Assembly: GCA_030248295.1 (NCBI GenBank)
Contig: JASANH010000606.1
Coordinates: 1,116,001 to 1,180,000 of the forward strand
From: Mesodorylaimus sp. YZB2_4
Lineage: Eukaryota > Nematoda > Enoplea > Dorylaimida > Dorylaimidae
Direction of reading: 5' to 3'
Length of the DNA stretch: 64,000 bases
Made by a program: the position numbers and the translations under genes. Numbering within the stretch: the first letter of the stretch is position 1; the number at the start of each line of letters is the position of its first letter. The notes below the pieces were generated by a model. The model saw only the letters and a list, made by a program, of their open reading frames with translations, did not search any database and was not told where the DNA came from. Shown piece after piece: positions 12,701 to 26,372 of this stretch.

Positions 12701-13511
12701 AAATGAACAAATCTGCTTCCAAACTCCAGTCCAAACAGGTGCTTACCTGCAGCCTCTCGTACACGTATCGCCAAGTAACATTATGGTAGCCGTCGCCACA
12801 CCGTGTTCTCCACCGCCCCAACATTCGCCGATGTTCGGACACTTGGCTTCTTCGCAGACCGTGTGTAAATTTAATCCGCGAAGACTATCTTTGAGATGCG
12901 CGTAGTTTTTCCCCATCGGAATGTCGCGTTTCAGCCAAGGGGGTAACCGCAGTCGCCTGTCGCCCTTTTCTAATTTTAGTTTCCCTACGTAGTTGGAATA
13001 CGAATTCGGGGTGCCTACAAATGTCACACAACTACTTGGCTGTCCGCAACGTTTCGGCAGACACCAACAAAAAATTGCAGAAATTGTAATCTGCAAACCC
13101 CGATGAATGAAGTTCCATGAAATTACTTCCTACACGCCTACAGTAACTGAAGCACGGGGTCACAACCTTGCAAGCAACTGAATAGCCAATTATATACGCC
13201 CACTGTTACCTATCAGTTGCAAACATTATCGTGCGCTACCTTCTCTCCGTACCTACGTCGAGCTCACCTGCGATAAAGTCCCCCAAACTGGGTCCGTTAC
13301 TAAAGTCAAATTTAGATCCGATGCGCCTGTTTGCAGTTTTTTCTTCTTTTCCTGGTTGATCACTTTCCGATGAATCTGTCGAAAATTTTGTCATGTTCGA
13401 CAAACATGAAATCGCTGACTGAGTTACGCGTCCCGTAAGAAATCCACCGGAGAAGTTAGCAATTGAATAATTTATAAATCCTGTCGAAACAATGACACGT
13501 GACCTAATCAT
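9704..13511 (-). CDS. LIAS: Lipoyl synthase, mitochondrial
   Basis: A radical-SAM enzyme that inserts two sulfurs into octanoyl groups on mitochondrial lipoyl-dependent proteins. Exons 13511-13268, 13014-12747, 11251-11132 and 10280-9704 give 402 residues (human 372). The start [20 protein letters not shown] is basic and lacks acidic residues, as expected for a mitochondrial presequence; in-frame sequence upstream to 13640 is less likely coding. The auxiliary-cluster motif is [12 protein letters not shown]. The radical-SAM motif CTRGCRFC is split by an intron after CTRGCR. Other landmarks: [42 protein letters not shown] and the terminal [10 protein letters not shown], whose serine ligates the auxiliary cluster. 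All cluster ligands are present. Introns 2 (12746-11252) and 3 (11131-10281) are long for this region; no gene was recognised inside. Confidence 0.96.
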
Positions 13512-14087
13512 TCTGAGCAAATTCTTCGTTCGGATGAAACACAAACAAAGTCCATAAACAAAGCACACACCTGCAGGATTCTCAATGGTGGTTACATCCA
13601 GCTGCAGGAAGGAGGGAGGGAGAAATTCGCGCTCGGGCACACCGCCTCATACTGTTTGCCATAAGCAGCCATAACGAGCAGACAACACTTTACAACGCGG
13701 TAATTCAAATGTTCAGTACGTTTTGAGCACGTTAGTGGCACCGACAGACTCTTTTGTGATCTCATGGACGTTTTGAAAGTATAATCAGTCAGCCTGTTTC
13801 CATCTTTTCTTCACGCTTAATTTTCTAAGCTAACAAAGCGCAGGTCATTAATTTATTATTTTTCATCCCCCGAGGCAACCAGTTAGAGAAAGGATCCAAT
13901 TAAGGAAAATTGCAATGCAATTTTCTAAATGTCTTTGCACAATTTTTAAACGAGACGAGCGTGATAGCAAAAGAAAAAAAGCACGAACGTCAATATAATT
14001 ATTGGCTGATTTCATTACTACGCACCGGCATCATTTTGGATTCTACACGACACTAGGATAAAGGTTACTGTAACGCCAGAAACTATC
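13512..14087. other. EPAC-LIAS intergenic region
   Basis: A 576-nt spacer between two minus-strand genes. It should hold the EPAC 3' UTR and the LIAS promoter. I see no coding exon or clear element. Confidence 0.4.
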
Positions 14088-17000
14088 TCAACAAGACTGT
14101 TTTCTTGGTTCAATTTTTTGCGATAGGTAGAGCAACTGCTTTTGATCGTCGATGACTTTAAAGTTCCTGAAAACGCCTTGGTCATATACTGCCCACACAT
14201 GGCAACAACATGTCTCACCTGACTAACTGCTGTGCTTCCTGAGTACCGCGAGCCAATGTCAGTTCTGGTGCTGAAAGTGCACAAATATGGGGCAGTGGAA
14301 TACAAAGCTACAATAAGGTTCTTACCCAAGGGACGCATTTTACAGAAGCATATTGATCTCAATGTTTGGGCGATCATGTGCTAGAAGAAGTAGAGGCATG
14401 AGGAGGCGATGCATGAACCAAAGATGAGATTACGCATATGAGCAGGCTGGCCACGCACGAGTGCTCTGCTTGATAGGTCCCAACAGGAGTAAACAGCTGC
14501 GGTCAACAACCCTTCAAATGCCATTCTCGAAATGTCGTTCCTTCTTCTCCCACTAGGGACCATATGCAAACCTGCAGTCTACCTGACTGCAGGTGGAGTG
14601 CGCCTCCCCAAACACGCCCTGGGTACACCACATGCTAATCCTCTGTGAGTCTGGAGCTAGAACCGGCAGGACCCACGCTTCAGTTCAAGCCCACTGGCAC
14701 TCACCATTTTCTCAAAGTTGACCAGTCCGTCGAAGTAAGTTTTGTTGCCATCGTGAGCGAACGTTAGATCTGAAATTCACGAAATGTCTGGTGTGTACGT
14801 TTCATTTGAAAGGACAAAAACGCGTACCTTTTAGTATAAGAGGCACGAATGGGATGATAGGCGAGGAGAGCTTGGACATCAGCAGTCGATAGGCTCTGTG
14901 ATTGCGCGTCGGGTCCAACAAGCTTTCAAATTCCATAAATTGTTTCCTCAACTTTGTTGGAACTTTCTGAAATGCAGAATGAAAAATCGAGTCGCAGATC
15001 AAGCCGATGGTGTTTTTATCCGAGAGGCTATTTAGAAACAGCAGCACTTACATCCCAAGTCATACCCAGACGACTGACGGCGACATTACTCAAACCGAGC
15101 ACGATGGCGAAGAATGATAAAAGATCGTGCAATGACTTGGAACTGAAAAAGAATCTGATCCTCGTTTCTTAGTGTGGCAATTCACAGCACAGCGCACTCA
15201 CTATGCAGCCACTTTGATGAACTTTTTGACCAGGGCCGCTCGTTTCGAGATATTGGCGCACAGAACGATTTCAGTGACTACCCAAAATTGCACTTCGTTG
15301 AATCGCCTGACCAATAGGTCGAGGTTGGTTGGCACACGACCCGGAAACCGATCCCGTCCGAACGTCTGGTAAATGAACTCGTACGGGTGCGTATTAACGA
15401 ACAACTGCCAGTGATTGAGCAGGAGTTGATGAGATAATTCAGAGCTACCCAACAACTCCAACGTAGCGCTGTGAACACTGTCACTCGGGCCCTCTTGCTC
15501 AGGTAATGGAGTCTAAAACAGAGGACACGCCTTCGAGCCCATGCAGAGGATCACGAAGACTGATGTTCTGATTCAATCTCTGATTCGTGCCGAGAGTTCA
15601 TCACCCCATCAATGGCATTTTTCTGTCACACAATCCCCAGACACTGATGCGGATGTCTCTAGAAAATGAGTCCTTTGGATATGAGAACTTTACTATAATT
15701 TTATATTCCACTGCTTAACATCTGAACATAACTTTTCTGCACCCACACAGCCACTCCATGAAGCTTACCAGTGAATCGATTTGATCCTTGTAACAGGCGA
15801 ATAGACGGCCATTGAGGCTCAATAATGAAGGCACACTGATTTCGCTCGGTGGGTAGATAATGCGCTCTGTAACAACAACGGGCGCGGTCAAGCCTCCGCT
15901 GCTGCCTTTTATTCATTCGTTTTGCCATCCTTAATCAGCTTGACTCAAAAGCCCACGAGCAAACTGACTACTGTAGTGCCCACATTACTTCCCCTTCGCG
16001 CGCAGACGCAAGTACAGTATGGGCTGTAGGGAATGGAGAAGGACCTGCGTCTTGACTAGAAACCTCCTGTGATTAGGCAGGGTGACAAGAGTAAAACAAG
16101 AGCACCCTCACCCACCTCCATTGCTTTTAACTTCAACCAAATCGATGCCGAGATCATCTTCGCTAGTGTTCATTCCTAGTTTTTGAGCAGCCGTACGTTT
16201 CAACTGTGACACTGGTTGATCGACCCTTGCTTTCAAAGTGACATACGCTTTCTCAGAGTTGTACACTTTGAAGACGCCTGCATCAGGGAGGTGGTTATCG
16301 ACGATACGCCATTTAATCAGGGGCAGATTTTACTTACAAGTATCGAACGCCAGGACTGGTGAACTGAGTTCGGGCACGTCCCTCAATATGCCGCAATCCA
16401 ATATGACGTGTGGTCGACGCGCACTCAGGTTCATAGCACGGTCCCGTTCTCCCATCAAAGCTTCCATCATTGCTAGTTCGGGGGCCAGGACAGGATGTGT
16501 CTTTGAATCTTCCAGAGCTGCGCAATATATCTCCTAAAACCAGTCCCCCATGTATGATCCTCCTTGCATCAGGAGTGATAGTAGCACTGGCATCGGTCGG
16601 CACGCCTGGGATTTGACTGCACTATCGAGATGCACAACCAACCGCCACATCACCCGCCTTACCTCGACAAACGCAGCGCCAGCAGGATCTTGGAAAAATG
16701 TATGCGCGGCAACACTGATCCATTGTTGAAGGAAGGCCACCACACGCCTCCTGTACACGACAAACTGGTCAGGGCTTTGGGCTAGCATTGATGGATCGTC
16801 GTACGAGGACTGCAAACGCTGACGGTCGGGAGTCTGGAAATCGACGCTACTTCTCAAATTATTCATCTCATGACAAAATTTCAACGCTCACCGAGCACCC
16901 TTGATGGTAATAGATACTTAGAGCATTGCACAAGACATTGGCGGGCATGAAAATCAGGTGCGTCAGTAAAAAATCGTCCATGAACTAAAAAGCACCCAGC

Positions 17001-20000
17001 CATAAAACCTTGCACGTGGAATGAGGAAAGGCGCAATCCTCACTGTATCTGATAATCCGTCATCTTTTTCGCAATCAATTCTCGTTTCTAACAAGTATTC
17101 GAGCATTTTCTCAGGCGTGCCAGCCATCACCGAGTACCTAAAACAAATGGTAACCGCCTCAGAGATTTCTGCTGCGAATAGAACTATCTTGGCACAAAGC
17201 AGCCGAGTAGGTAGGTACTTGGGAAACAAATGACTTCCATCCTTTGCGCTAATTGCCTACCTATGCTGAACAATCGACGTCGACGGCTGTGCCCTGATTG
17301 GGATCTTCTCCAGCACAAGCACATCGCGGCCGTGCTCTTTCAGACGCACCGTATTCGCTTCGACGTCCCGCAAAATTCTAAAACAGAAGAAATTCTAAAA
17401 GAACCTTCACAGCAAGTGTCCACAGTGGCCTTGTTCTTTCCCTCATGACCTAGAGCGCTGGTACTTATAGTTAGTCCCCTAGGTGATTAGGTTTTCTGGC
17501 ATTCTCCTGGAATCCTTAGTCCCCAATCCGATACCAAAGCCAACTCGCATGGACTCCAACCGCCTTACCTATTGAAATCGTGTTTGTCCACCCGCAAAAA
17601 TTGGCAGTTATCTTCGTTCAGGATAATAGTGGCAGCTCTGGGTGCGTCGTTGACCAAAGCAAGTTTACCAAAATCATCGCCTTCGTGTAATGTGCATACA
17701 CTACCCTGAACACAGCCATTGGTGATTGGAAGATATTAGAGGATGCGCAACTCACCTTTGCATGAATGACCACATTCACCGACCCTTTCAGAATTATATA
17801 CCAGGATTTGCCTTCGTCGCCTTGGCGGAACAGAATGGTCCCAGCATTGTGGTGTTGCTCGAACATCATCACGGCAGCCAACTCTCTCTTGACCATGGTG
17901 CTGAGATGGGAAAGAGCTTTGATGTTCAACAATTCCTCGAAGACAACTTCCAGTTCCTCGGCAGTCCTTTCTTGGGGCCTAGAAACAACGCAAAGCGCAT
18001 TTTCTTGATGAACTTCGTCAAAAGTCAAGCACTTACGATTTTCTAAGAACCATACGAAAAAGTGAATCGGGGCCGATATGGGAAAGTGTGCTCAATGCGC
18101 TGGTGAACTCAGATTGGGCTTGCTGCTGTTCATCCAACGTAGGTATTTTAACAACGACACCAGGTGCACCTTCGTCCTCCGCCCATCGGTAAAGCAGATG
18201 TTTGTCCATAAATGGATATTCGTGCGTGACTAGAAATCAGTGCACAACTGGTTCTGTTTGCCCTACATAAGCTCACTTTCTGCACCTACCATGAGCCAGC
18301 GAGCCTTCTTCCAACAGTGCTTGCCACATACCAACCTAAACCGGACAGGTCAGTCACGTTCGTATCAGACTCTCTGGATGAGGGGCAGTTCCTCACCGCT
18401 TGCATTCGCCCTTGCACAGCCCCATCACTGTTCTGTATTAACCAATCCACCATTTCCGTGCCCACCATACATCGCTTATACAAGACCAAATGGTACTTCC
18501 GGTCTCGAACCATGGTCGGCGTGCGCAGGAACATTACTGCACGCATTACGTGACCAGCCCACAGAAGGCGTGCTTCCGAACTCTATAACAAGTAAAAACC
18601 TTGAGCAATTAGAGAACTCTAGACATGACATCCTGCTGAAGGGAGCACTCGTTTGCTTTCGTCACAGTCCCCATGTTCTACGCCTGTTGCCATTAGGCTG
18701 CTTGCAGAGAAAAAAGATCGCGCATTATTCGAGTCACTGCCTGTCAATACTAGTTGGCCAGACCAGCACACGAGAACGACTGCTGGCAATCATATTACAG
18801 ACCAAAAAAGTGAAATTTAAAAGCGTAGTGTGGTCTGACTCGAGGCCGAGCCAACGTATCGTGCACACTATCCGACTTTCTTGAATCCCAAATAAGGTCA
18901 GTCATCTGGAAATTATTCAACCATTCAAAAGCAGACATTTTAACAAAGGTCCTAAAAGACAGAACTGCTCGTTTCCTGAGAAAGGATGTGGACGGGCCCA
19001 AGGCTTCTTATTTAATTTCGAAATGCTCATAGCTGCTCGCCAACACTTGAGGGACAAATGCGCACCAAATGTAGACAGAGGGCGGACAAAGAGAGCATCG
19101 AGTCGGCTTTTAGACGATGAAGGTTTTGCATGTTGTCTGTCTCCCGTCTTGGACAAATGTACAAAGGACGCCATTAAATATTCAAATAGATGAGTCCATG
19201 AAAATAAATCAACACAGTCTAGTGCTGTTGGATCAGAAGCGAGCCTCATCGTTCTAGCATGACTGTTAGCAGGTATCCTCCGCCACGTTTATTTTATTCC
19301 CTTTCCCCAAAGCTGCACAAATGTGAAAGCAAAGACGTATCTGTTGACGAGGCACAAGCAGATCAAGCGGCCGAGAGATTATGCAGCCTCGTGTTACCCC
19401 GCATGGCTAAGAACATGCGAGTCCTAATCCGAACAGGACATTCTCTTACAGCGCACGAATCCATTTGGGATTCAGGACACCAGTCAATTCCACTTACCAT
19501 GGCCGAACTGAGTTCGATAACATTTTTCTGTTGTCCCCGCGGCGTGTTGGCACCAGTGGAATTAGTTCTCATAAGTAGGCCTGGTTCTCTTCGTTGATTA
19601 GCATCGACGAGCAGGTTGGTTTCGTGATTGGACCCACTCCCTCCGCCATTAATGACAGTTTCCTGTATCTCGTCGCCACTTATGTTAAGCGATGTAGTTT
19701 TAGCGGCCATTTGTTCCATGATTGAAGGCGTGGCTATGACCACGTTACGTCCACTTTTCGTTGTCCCGCTGGTATTGGCACTTTTCAAAGCTGACGGCCT
19801 TCCGATCATTTCGGTCGAGACTATGTCTTGGCTACTGTAATCATAGGGCTGCTGTTGCATGGGTTTATCCCTCGTCGCTTGATGATCGACCATGCCGCCC
19901 ACGTGATTGACCAATAAATCAGGCGTCGGATGTGTTTCGACCACATGGACCACACGTTGACTAGTGGGGCTCGTTCCGGTCCCGACGACAGCAGGGGCCG

Positions 20001-23000
20001 TCACCTTCCTGTACTTCCAACGGCTACTTTGAGGAGTGGTCGAACCGGAATCGCTGGCACCCGGCGACCCATTGGTCACCGGTTGCTGTTGACCGGAACG
20101 AGAATTGGGCAGGAGGCCGTGGGCCAGAGCATATTTCAGATCATTGACAGGCTGTTCCTGGGAACTGGACTGCGAGCCCGAGGATAACTTTCTGGTCAAC
20201 GACATTGGCCACATGGCCGATGTGTGATAAGAGTTGCGCGTCGACTGCGGCTCCTGTTGACTGTACGGAATGTTGTGCGCTTGGCAGAAGTCCCTTACAA
20301 TATCCTTGATGGGAATGGTAGCGGGACGGATGTCGTCTGCATAATGCTGCAAAGGAGAATGAGGTTAAACGTGCGCGTCAGAGGCACACCAGCGTGCGTT
20401 CACTCGGACAATGCGCCTTGTCAGTCGCCTCGGACATTGGACCTTCTCAAATGCCGACTAGTCAACCAGGCTGGCCGAAAAGCCCGGCACGGATGAGGGA
20501 GAATGGGAAAAGCTTGGCGGACGCTTAGCCAACTTAATTTTCAGCGAGGCATCGCGGCGGCGGGCAAACGGCATGCGTGTTTCGATTCCTCTTGTTATCC
20601 CAAACGGCTCGTCAACGCGCTCGACCACATAGGCGAATCGAAGAGAGAACTAGCAGGCCGAGCGAGGCCGATAGTACTGACGGGGGTAATCATCGAAGGC
20701 CCGTTACGATGACGACGCAAATTACCCATCGAATCTGACGGCCATGCTCATTCTCGTTCAATCGTCACTCTTCGCCTCAAAGACGGAAATTGCACAACGT
20801 AAAAAACGGTAACCACAGTGAGAGTACGCCCAAATACGACTGCCCAACACCACTACACACCCGCCTTTCCGGGACCCCGCTAACCGCGCTCGTTGGAGCG
20901 AAAGTAGACAGCTTGTTGGCACGAGCGAAATTGATGCTGTGCACACCCTTCAAACCATATCACGACATCCGCCCCTTCAAGCACCGGATTATACTATGCC
21001 GCGCGTCAGACAAGAAGCGGAACCATTCTGGTACGGATCAAATTCCAAAGTATTCGCGACCAGCCACGGAGTCCCTCGCGATGATTAGGGCAAACAGGAC
21101 AAACAGACCATCTCCAAATGAGGAGGACGAGGCAACAATTTCCAACATGCGATGCTATCAGCGACTACCAGAGGTAGCACGAGTCTTCTCTCCGATCACT
21201 GCCATGCAGGACAACAGTTTCCGAAATCAGGCCGACTGCAACCCAATCCCCGCCACAAAAAGAGTTTCTAGAATGGCAAGCTGAGTCAACTGTCGAACCG
21301 GTTACGACCAAACAAGCGATACGCAAAACCCGTTTCGACAGCCGCTTGATAAAGAGTTGGCTGCTGGAAACTGTTCAGGTAAGCCGCTCGGCAGCCCGAT
21401 AGCCACCCGTCGTCGGAGGGGGAAAAGAGCATAATCAATCAAAAAGCCCGCGTCCATACAGTCAATGCACAAAATTAAAAAAGGACAGCACTGACACTAG
21501 TAGGTATGGCCAAGTTCGCGCCCGCTCCCTCGGGCTCTAATTCTATGTCTCGTGCTAATTTTGACCCCCGAGTACGACCAGCTAATGTGGTTGCCATTTA
21601 GAAAGCCCCCTTATAGAACACTGTCACTCAAATAACGGCTCCTCGCTGCTTCGCTAATTAGGCATATGAACCCTAATTGTAACAAAAATTATAAAAATAC
21701 CACGCAATAACTCAGTCGCAGGGCCATTGTACGAGTACCTATGCATAAGAATAGACTGCACCTAATCTGGAAACGAGCTGACGTGACTGACGTCGGACTG
21801 CTTCCACCCTGGCAAGCTGAACTCATCCAGAACACGGCCGATTGACAAGGCAAGCGTGGGGAAAGCCTCTTTCTGCCCTTTTTATCAATCATGCGTCTCG
21901 CAAACCCCCGCAGAGTGAAGCCCGCATCATTATCCGAGTAAGGACCTTCCCAGACATAAATCAAGAACAAAATGACACAAGCTTCTTAAAGATCAGTCCC
22001 AAGTATGGTCACCAAAAGGTGGGACAGAAACAATAGACGGGCGTCTACATACACAGGCAGACAGACAGTGCTAGTGTGCAGTGAATAACATGCGCACCTA
22101 CTGATATGCTTACCGTGTATAGACTCCGAAAATTCTCCCGTTCGACTCGAAATAGCAAGGCCTTAGATCGAACGACACAAGTGCAACAATGTCGCTCCCG
22201 ATTTAGAGCTTCTTCGCCGAAAGCGAAACCGGCCGTGAGTGTGTAGACTAGTGCTGCGGTCGACTCCTAAATAGGAAAAGGGAAAGTATCGTAAAAGGCA
22301 TCGTAAAGCCAGTCCGTAGCGAGAATCAATCATTAAAGTGAGAAAAAGGACGATAAAGCGGGTTCGGTCGCCAGGGCAGCCTTGACAAAATCTTCGTTAT
22401 GAGCGCAGACATAAAAGTACATGCCTTTGGGCTAGTCACACAAGAAAACTCTTCAACAAGCAGGTGGGGGAGGGAAAGTTCGTGCGTCGAGCAAGCCCGT
22501 TCCCATAAAGGGCTTTTTCGCAAGAACAAAAACCGATTCGATGCCGCTCGAGAGGCGAGCTTCTTCGACCTTAAATGCTCCTGTTGCCACGAGGCCTCTC
22601 GGTCGACCAAAGCCCGACGAAGCCATCGGCTCCTTGCCTTTCAACTAGCTCACCCCCGCGCATGGGCGGTGGATAAGGAGACAGCAACAGAAAGTCTCAC
22701 TCGAATGGCCCGATTCATTTCAGACCACACAACCACCTGTTCCCAGGTTATTAATCGAAAATATGGCCATTCGGCCGGCGAGAACGCTAAGCTCTATCTT
22801 TGCTACCTTTTGGCTCGTAAAGTTCTCTCGAATACTACTTTTCACTAAGAAAACGATGAGTCGCTTTTTATGAAACTTGAAAAGTGGCCCAGAGCGATGA
22901 TAAGAATTTGAAAAAACCACCGTCTATTCTTACCAAGTTGGCCCCAGTGGAGCCGCGGCCGATGGTGACACGTACGAAAACGTCGATTGATCCGTCGAGT

Positions 23001-23396
23001 AAGGCGTACCAGTTGCAACTGACGTCCCCTTGGCGGAAGACTGAAATCAAAAAGTTAAATATTTTAGGTCAACTAAAGGGGCGCCTATAGAGATGCCTAT
23101 GGGTGTCTGTGCGCAGTGGTCGTATTTTGTTGGCATTACGCAAGCTGGCTCATTAGTTGTCTCTTCAAGCTGGGCTAGTCCGTGTACGGCATGCCCCCCA
23201 AGCACGATACAGTTCCAGCATAAGCTTCCTACTTACGCACTATTCCTCGCTCGAGCTCTTCGCAAAAGCCCACGTTGGCCAATTTGAACGTGACGGCGTA
23301 ACGGAACCGGTCGAAGGGTGGATAATGGGAAAGCTTCTGCGCAATCGCTTTCACGTCAAGCGAACGACGATCCTCCGGTCTGTCGTTGTCGATCAT
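14088..23396 (-). CDS. RAPGEF4: EPAC: cAMP-regulated Rap guanine nucleotide exchange factor (5' end uncertain)
   Basis: Activates Rap GTPases on cAMP binding. Twenty-three exons join in phase: 23396-23237, 23040-22934, 22266-22114, 20346-19498, 18582-18397, 18335-18290, 18229-18037, 17978-17756, 17705-17569, 17377-17261, 17137-17044, 16984-16892, 16833-16663, 16533-16338, 16277-16116, 15866-15769, 15512-15202, 15142-15052, 14966-14828, 14769-14705, 14380-14326, 14270-14219, 14166-14088 (1258 residues). Order: CNB-A 1-140, a unique insert ~141-423, DEP ~424-565 ([20 protein letters not shown]), CNB-B ~566-724, REM, RA-like, CDC25 GEF to the end. CNB-B has the canonical cassette [20 protein letters not shown] has [17 protein letters not shown], where the conserved arginine position is shifted. 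The GEF keeps [16 protein letters not shown] and [12 protein letters not shown]. The architecture with CNB-A is EPAC2-like. No ATG precedes the first exon in frame except 23396, so an upstream exon may be missing. Confidence 0.93.
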
Positions 23397-26372
23397 GGCA
23401 ATAACAGCATAGAAAAATTCATGCTCATATAATCGCACGATGGCGTTTGGGCAAGTCTCATAAAGTAATTAAACAATGCTGACTGCTCGACCGGGCTTCC
23501 CGATAAACCCCGTCTCCCACTAGCCATGCTCATAAACCGGGATAGCCTGCACCTATACGCACATCCCTCCGGCGTCCGGTCCGCTCAGATAAGCTCATAG
23601 GAAGGCAGTTTGTCCTGAATAGCCTCCCCTTCGCGGACCACTGACGATTAAGCCCGCCTCCAGCCCGCTTTTATTAATTATTACAAAAGCAAAACGGAGC
23701 AAAACGGGCATTCGCCCCCTGTCAACACTGGCGGCCAGGAGAGCGGGGATGACAAGCGTCAACCTGCTCCTCACCGCTCATCCACCAAGCTCTAGCCGTC
23801 GTGTCAGTCTTGTGCGGCAAGGAGGGCTGGGTGGGAATGAGCGGATGTGAGATGTTGAAAGAATTACCTCGGCCGGTCATCGAGTCGGCTTTGGTCGAAC
23901 CTGGCCATATCGCGGCTTCGATTACCCGTCACCATTTAGATTTGGCCTAAGTTCTCATAAGCGCATCAGAATTGGGGAAGGAGGCTATTTTTCAGAATGC
24001 TGATCACGCCGGCGGTGTCTTCTTTAGAAAGCAATCGGCGGGCAAAGAAGCTAAAACGGTGCAGCGATCCTTTACGCGCCGGTTTCTTCCGCCCCGTCTC
24101 GGGCTTCGAGCCTGGCCAGCTGGAGCCGTATGCGTAAAGCTCCTTATAAGGAGCGCCTATGTGGGCATACACACGCTCTTATCGAGGAACCATAACGCCG
24201 AAGCGTGTCAATACAACCGTCCAAGCATGTACCAAGGAAAAGCTAAGCTCGAGAAGCATTCCTCGGCGAGGACGCGAGAAAGCGACCTAGCGTCTATTGA
24301 TATCGATTTTGATGCGATTCGGACAAAAACCGCACCAGTCCGTTTTGTGCCCTACGAATGCTTGAGTAATCGGGCTCGGCTTGATAGAAGCTGCCGAGAG
24401 GGCCAACGAGCTGGGCTGAGAAATAAATGCCTATGTCGGATTTAATCACTTATGCATTCGCTTGGCCACAACACCGCTAAGCTAGCGCGACTCCGAGCCT
24501 CGAGGACTAGACCCAGAATGGACCAAGTGCTAAACCTTGCTCATCAACAAGTCAGCCTTGGATTCGGGAACTGCACCTACCTCTGATCGAACGATCTCAA
24601 CCAAGCGTCCAAGTCTGGACTGACATCGGGATACTGGTCCATGGTCCAAGTCGGACGGAGGCTCACTTCGGGAGAGAAGTCAGAGTAGGCTGGTCTCGAA
24701 AAGGGTATAGAAAGCACATTACGATATGATATACGATCGAAAAACCGCCAGGACCCCGGAATTGAGCTAATAAAAAGGCGTTTCTAGATTTCAGTCGAAT
24801 CTAGATGCGCAATAAATTCTGACGTGACTCCTGGATGCACCTATAACAATAATTCTAGTCTCCATAAGCTCCTATTGGCGAGTCCATTCTGTCTGGCCAG
24901 TCTTCCCGTGGCGTTCGTCACTCGGCGAGTGCTCGCTGACTCGTTGCGTGTCCGTGTTCGTGGTCAAGCGAGTAAAAGGCTCGTTCTTTGGGCTAGTGTT
25001 TGAGCTTTCTTCATCTCGCTTCCGCCAAGCCAATGGTTTGTTGTAGGGCGGATGCTAGTAGGCACTCGACTAATTACGTATGCATGAGCATACCGAATCG
25101 TAATCGAAAACGTGGCTGGTCATAGGCCTCGAGCAGTCTCTGAGTCCAATCGTGTTCGAGAGGGCGAAGAGTATGAACGAGATTCCGTTGATGACTGGCC
25201 GTGCTCACGAGAGAAAGCAGTGTTGCTCATTGAGACTAGCAGTGGCACTCGAGCCCAGGTAATCTTTGCGCCAAATCGATCTATATATTGCACATGAGCA
25301 AGCAAAACGGAAGGCGACAAAACAGACTACTTGCTGTCAACGCTGTAAATAAGGTCCGTGCGGGTGCTACTCTGATAAGCACGCTCGCCCGTCGACTCCA
25401 CTTTGACCGCCTTTTTAGGGCGCCGATGGAAGTAGGAGCGTAGTGGTTGGAGCACTTGCCCAACAATGAATCTATTTTGCGGCTGAACGGTAACGTTAAG
25501 AAAGAGACAATTCGATCCGTCACTCTCTCCTTCTGACACACGTCTGTCAGTGGGCCACTATGACGTTTGAGCATGCGAGGTAACGCGCAAAGGCAGGACA
25601 ATATTTTCGTCGGCGGAGACCATTTGTCAGCATGGCTTCTCTCGTCTTCGTCCATCCAATCAATACAAGCCTTCGGACAACACACTTTGTCCAGATAGCC
25701 ATTGGATGACTATGTACCGTATGGCTTCTCCGAGTTCGTTAAGATGGCAAAGCGTAATAAAAGCGAGGCTTCGACATGGACTGATTGAACAATTAGTGCA
25801 CTGCACCATGCCATAGAACTCATTCCAGACCCCACGCCAAATTAACAAAAAACGAACCAAGAGAGAACTGGCCAGTCAAGTGCAGACTATCTTCATCGGT
25901 GGACTATGGCTATACTGGCCTACGAGAGTACGTACCAGAAAATGGAGCCCTTTAGCCAATACGTTACAAGGCTACAGAATATTTTTTCATGACCTCGAAC
26001 ATACTGATGAAGCTTTCCGATGGCTGTGCTGCCTTTGAACCATCTTATCATCACCTGAATCTCCTCTCTTCTCTTGACTACTGTATCCCCCACATCTCAC
26101 AATCAGAGAGCAGCTGTCTTTTTAAGGTGTCACAAGTTGCTGAAGTTCTGTTGAAATGATCACTGCACTCATCAAACCCCAGTCCTCGTTTACAGTCAAA
26201 CCTGACAAGCTAGACAAACGTTAGTGAACAGACACACATCGAAAAGTCAAATGGCCCATCAGGCCACCGTGTGACGCTCGCATCCGGCTACTTCTTTGTC
26301 TAAAACACAAGAGAGAAAAATGCTTTAGGGAGGTCAAAGTTAAGGTTATCCAGAGACAGCCTCGCTATCACC
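23397..26372. other. Gene-poor region upstream of EPAC
   Basis: About 3 kb without a reading frame I can support. Frames of up to 157 codons occur but show no family resemblance or splice framework. It probably contains the EPAC promoter and any missing 5' exon, and the 3' UTR of the next minus-strand gene at the right edge. Confidence 0.4.

Noticed and set aside
18240-18884. 214-codon plus-strand open frame
   Set aside because: It is antisense to EPAC DEP exons and introns, whose minus-strand reading is clearly conserved. No family resemblance on the plus strand.
20790-21284. 164-codon plus-strand open frame inside an EPAC intron
   Set aside because: No recognisable domain and no splice framework; a long chance frame in a GC-balanced intron.
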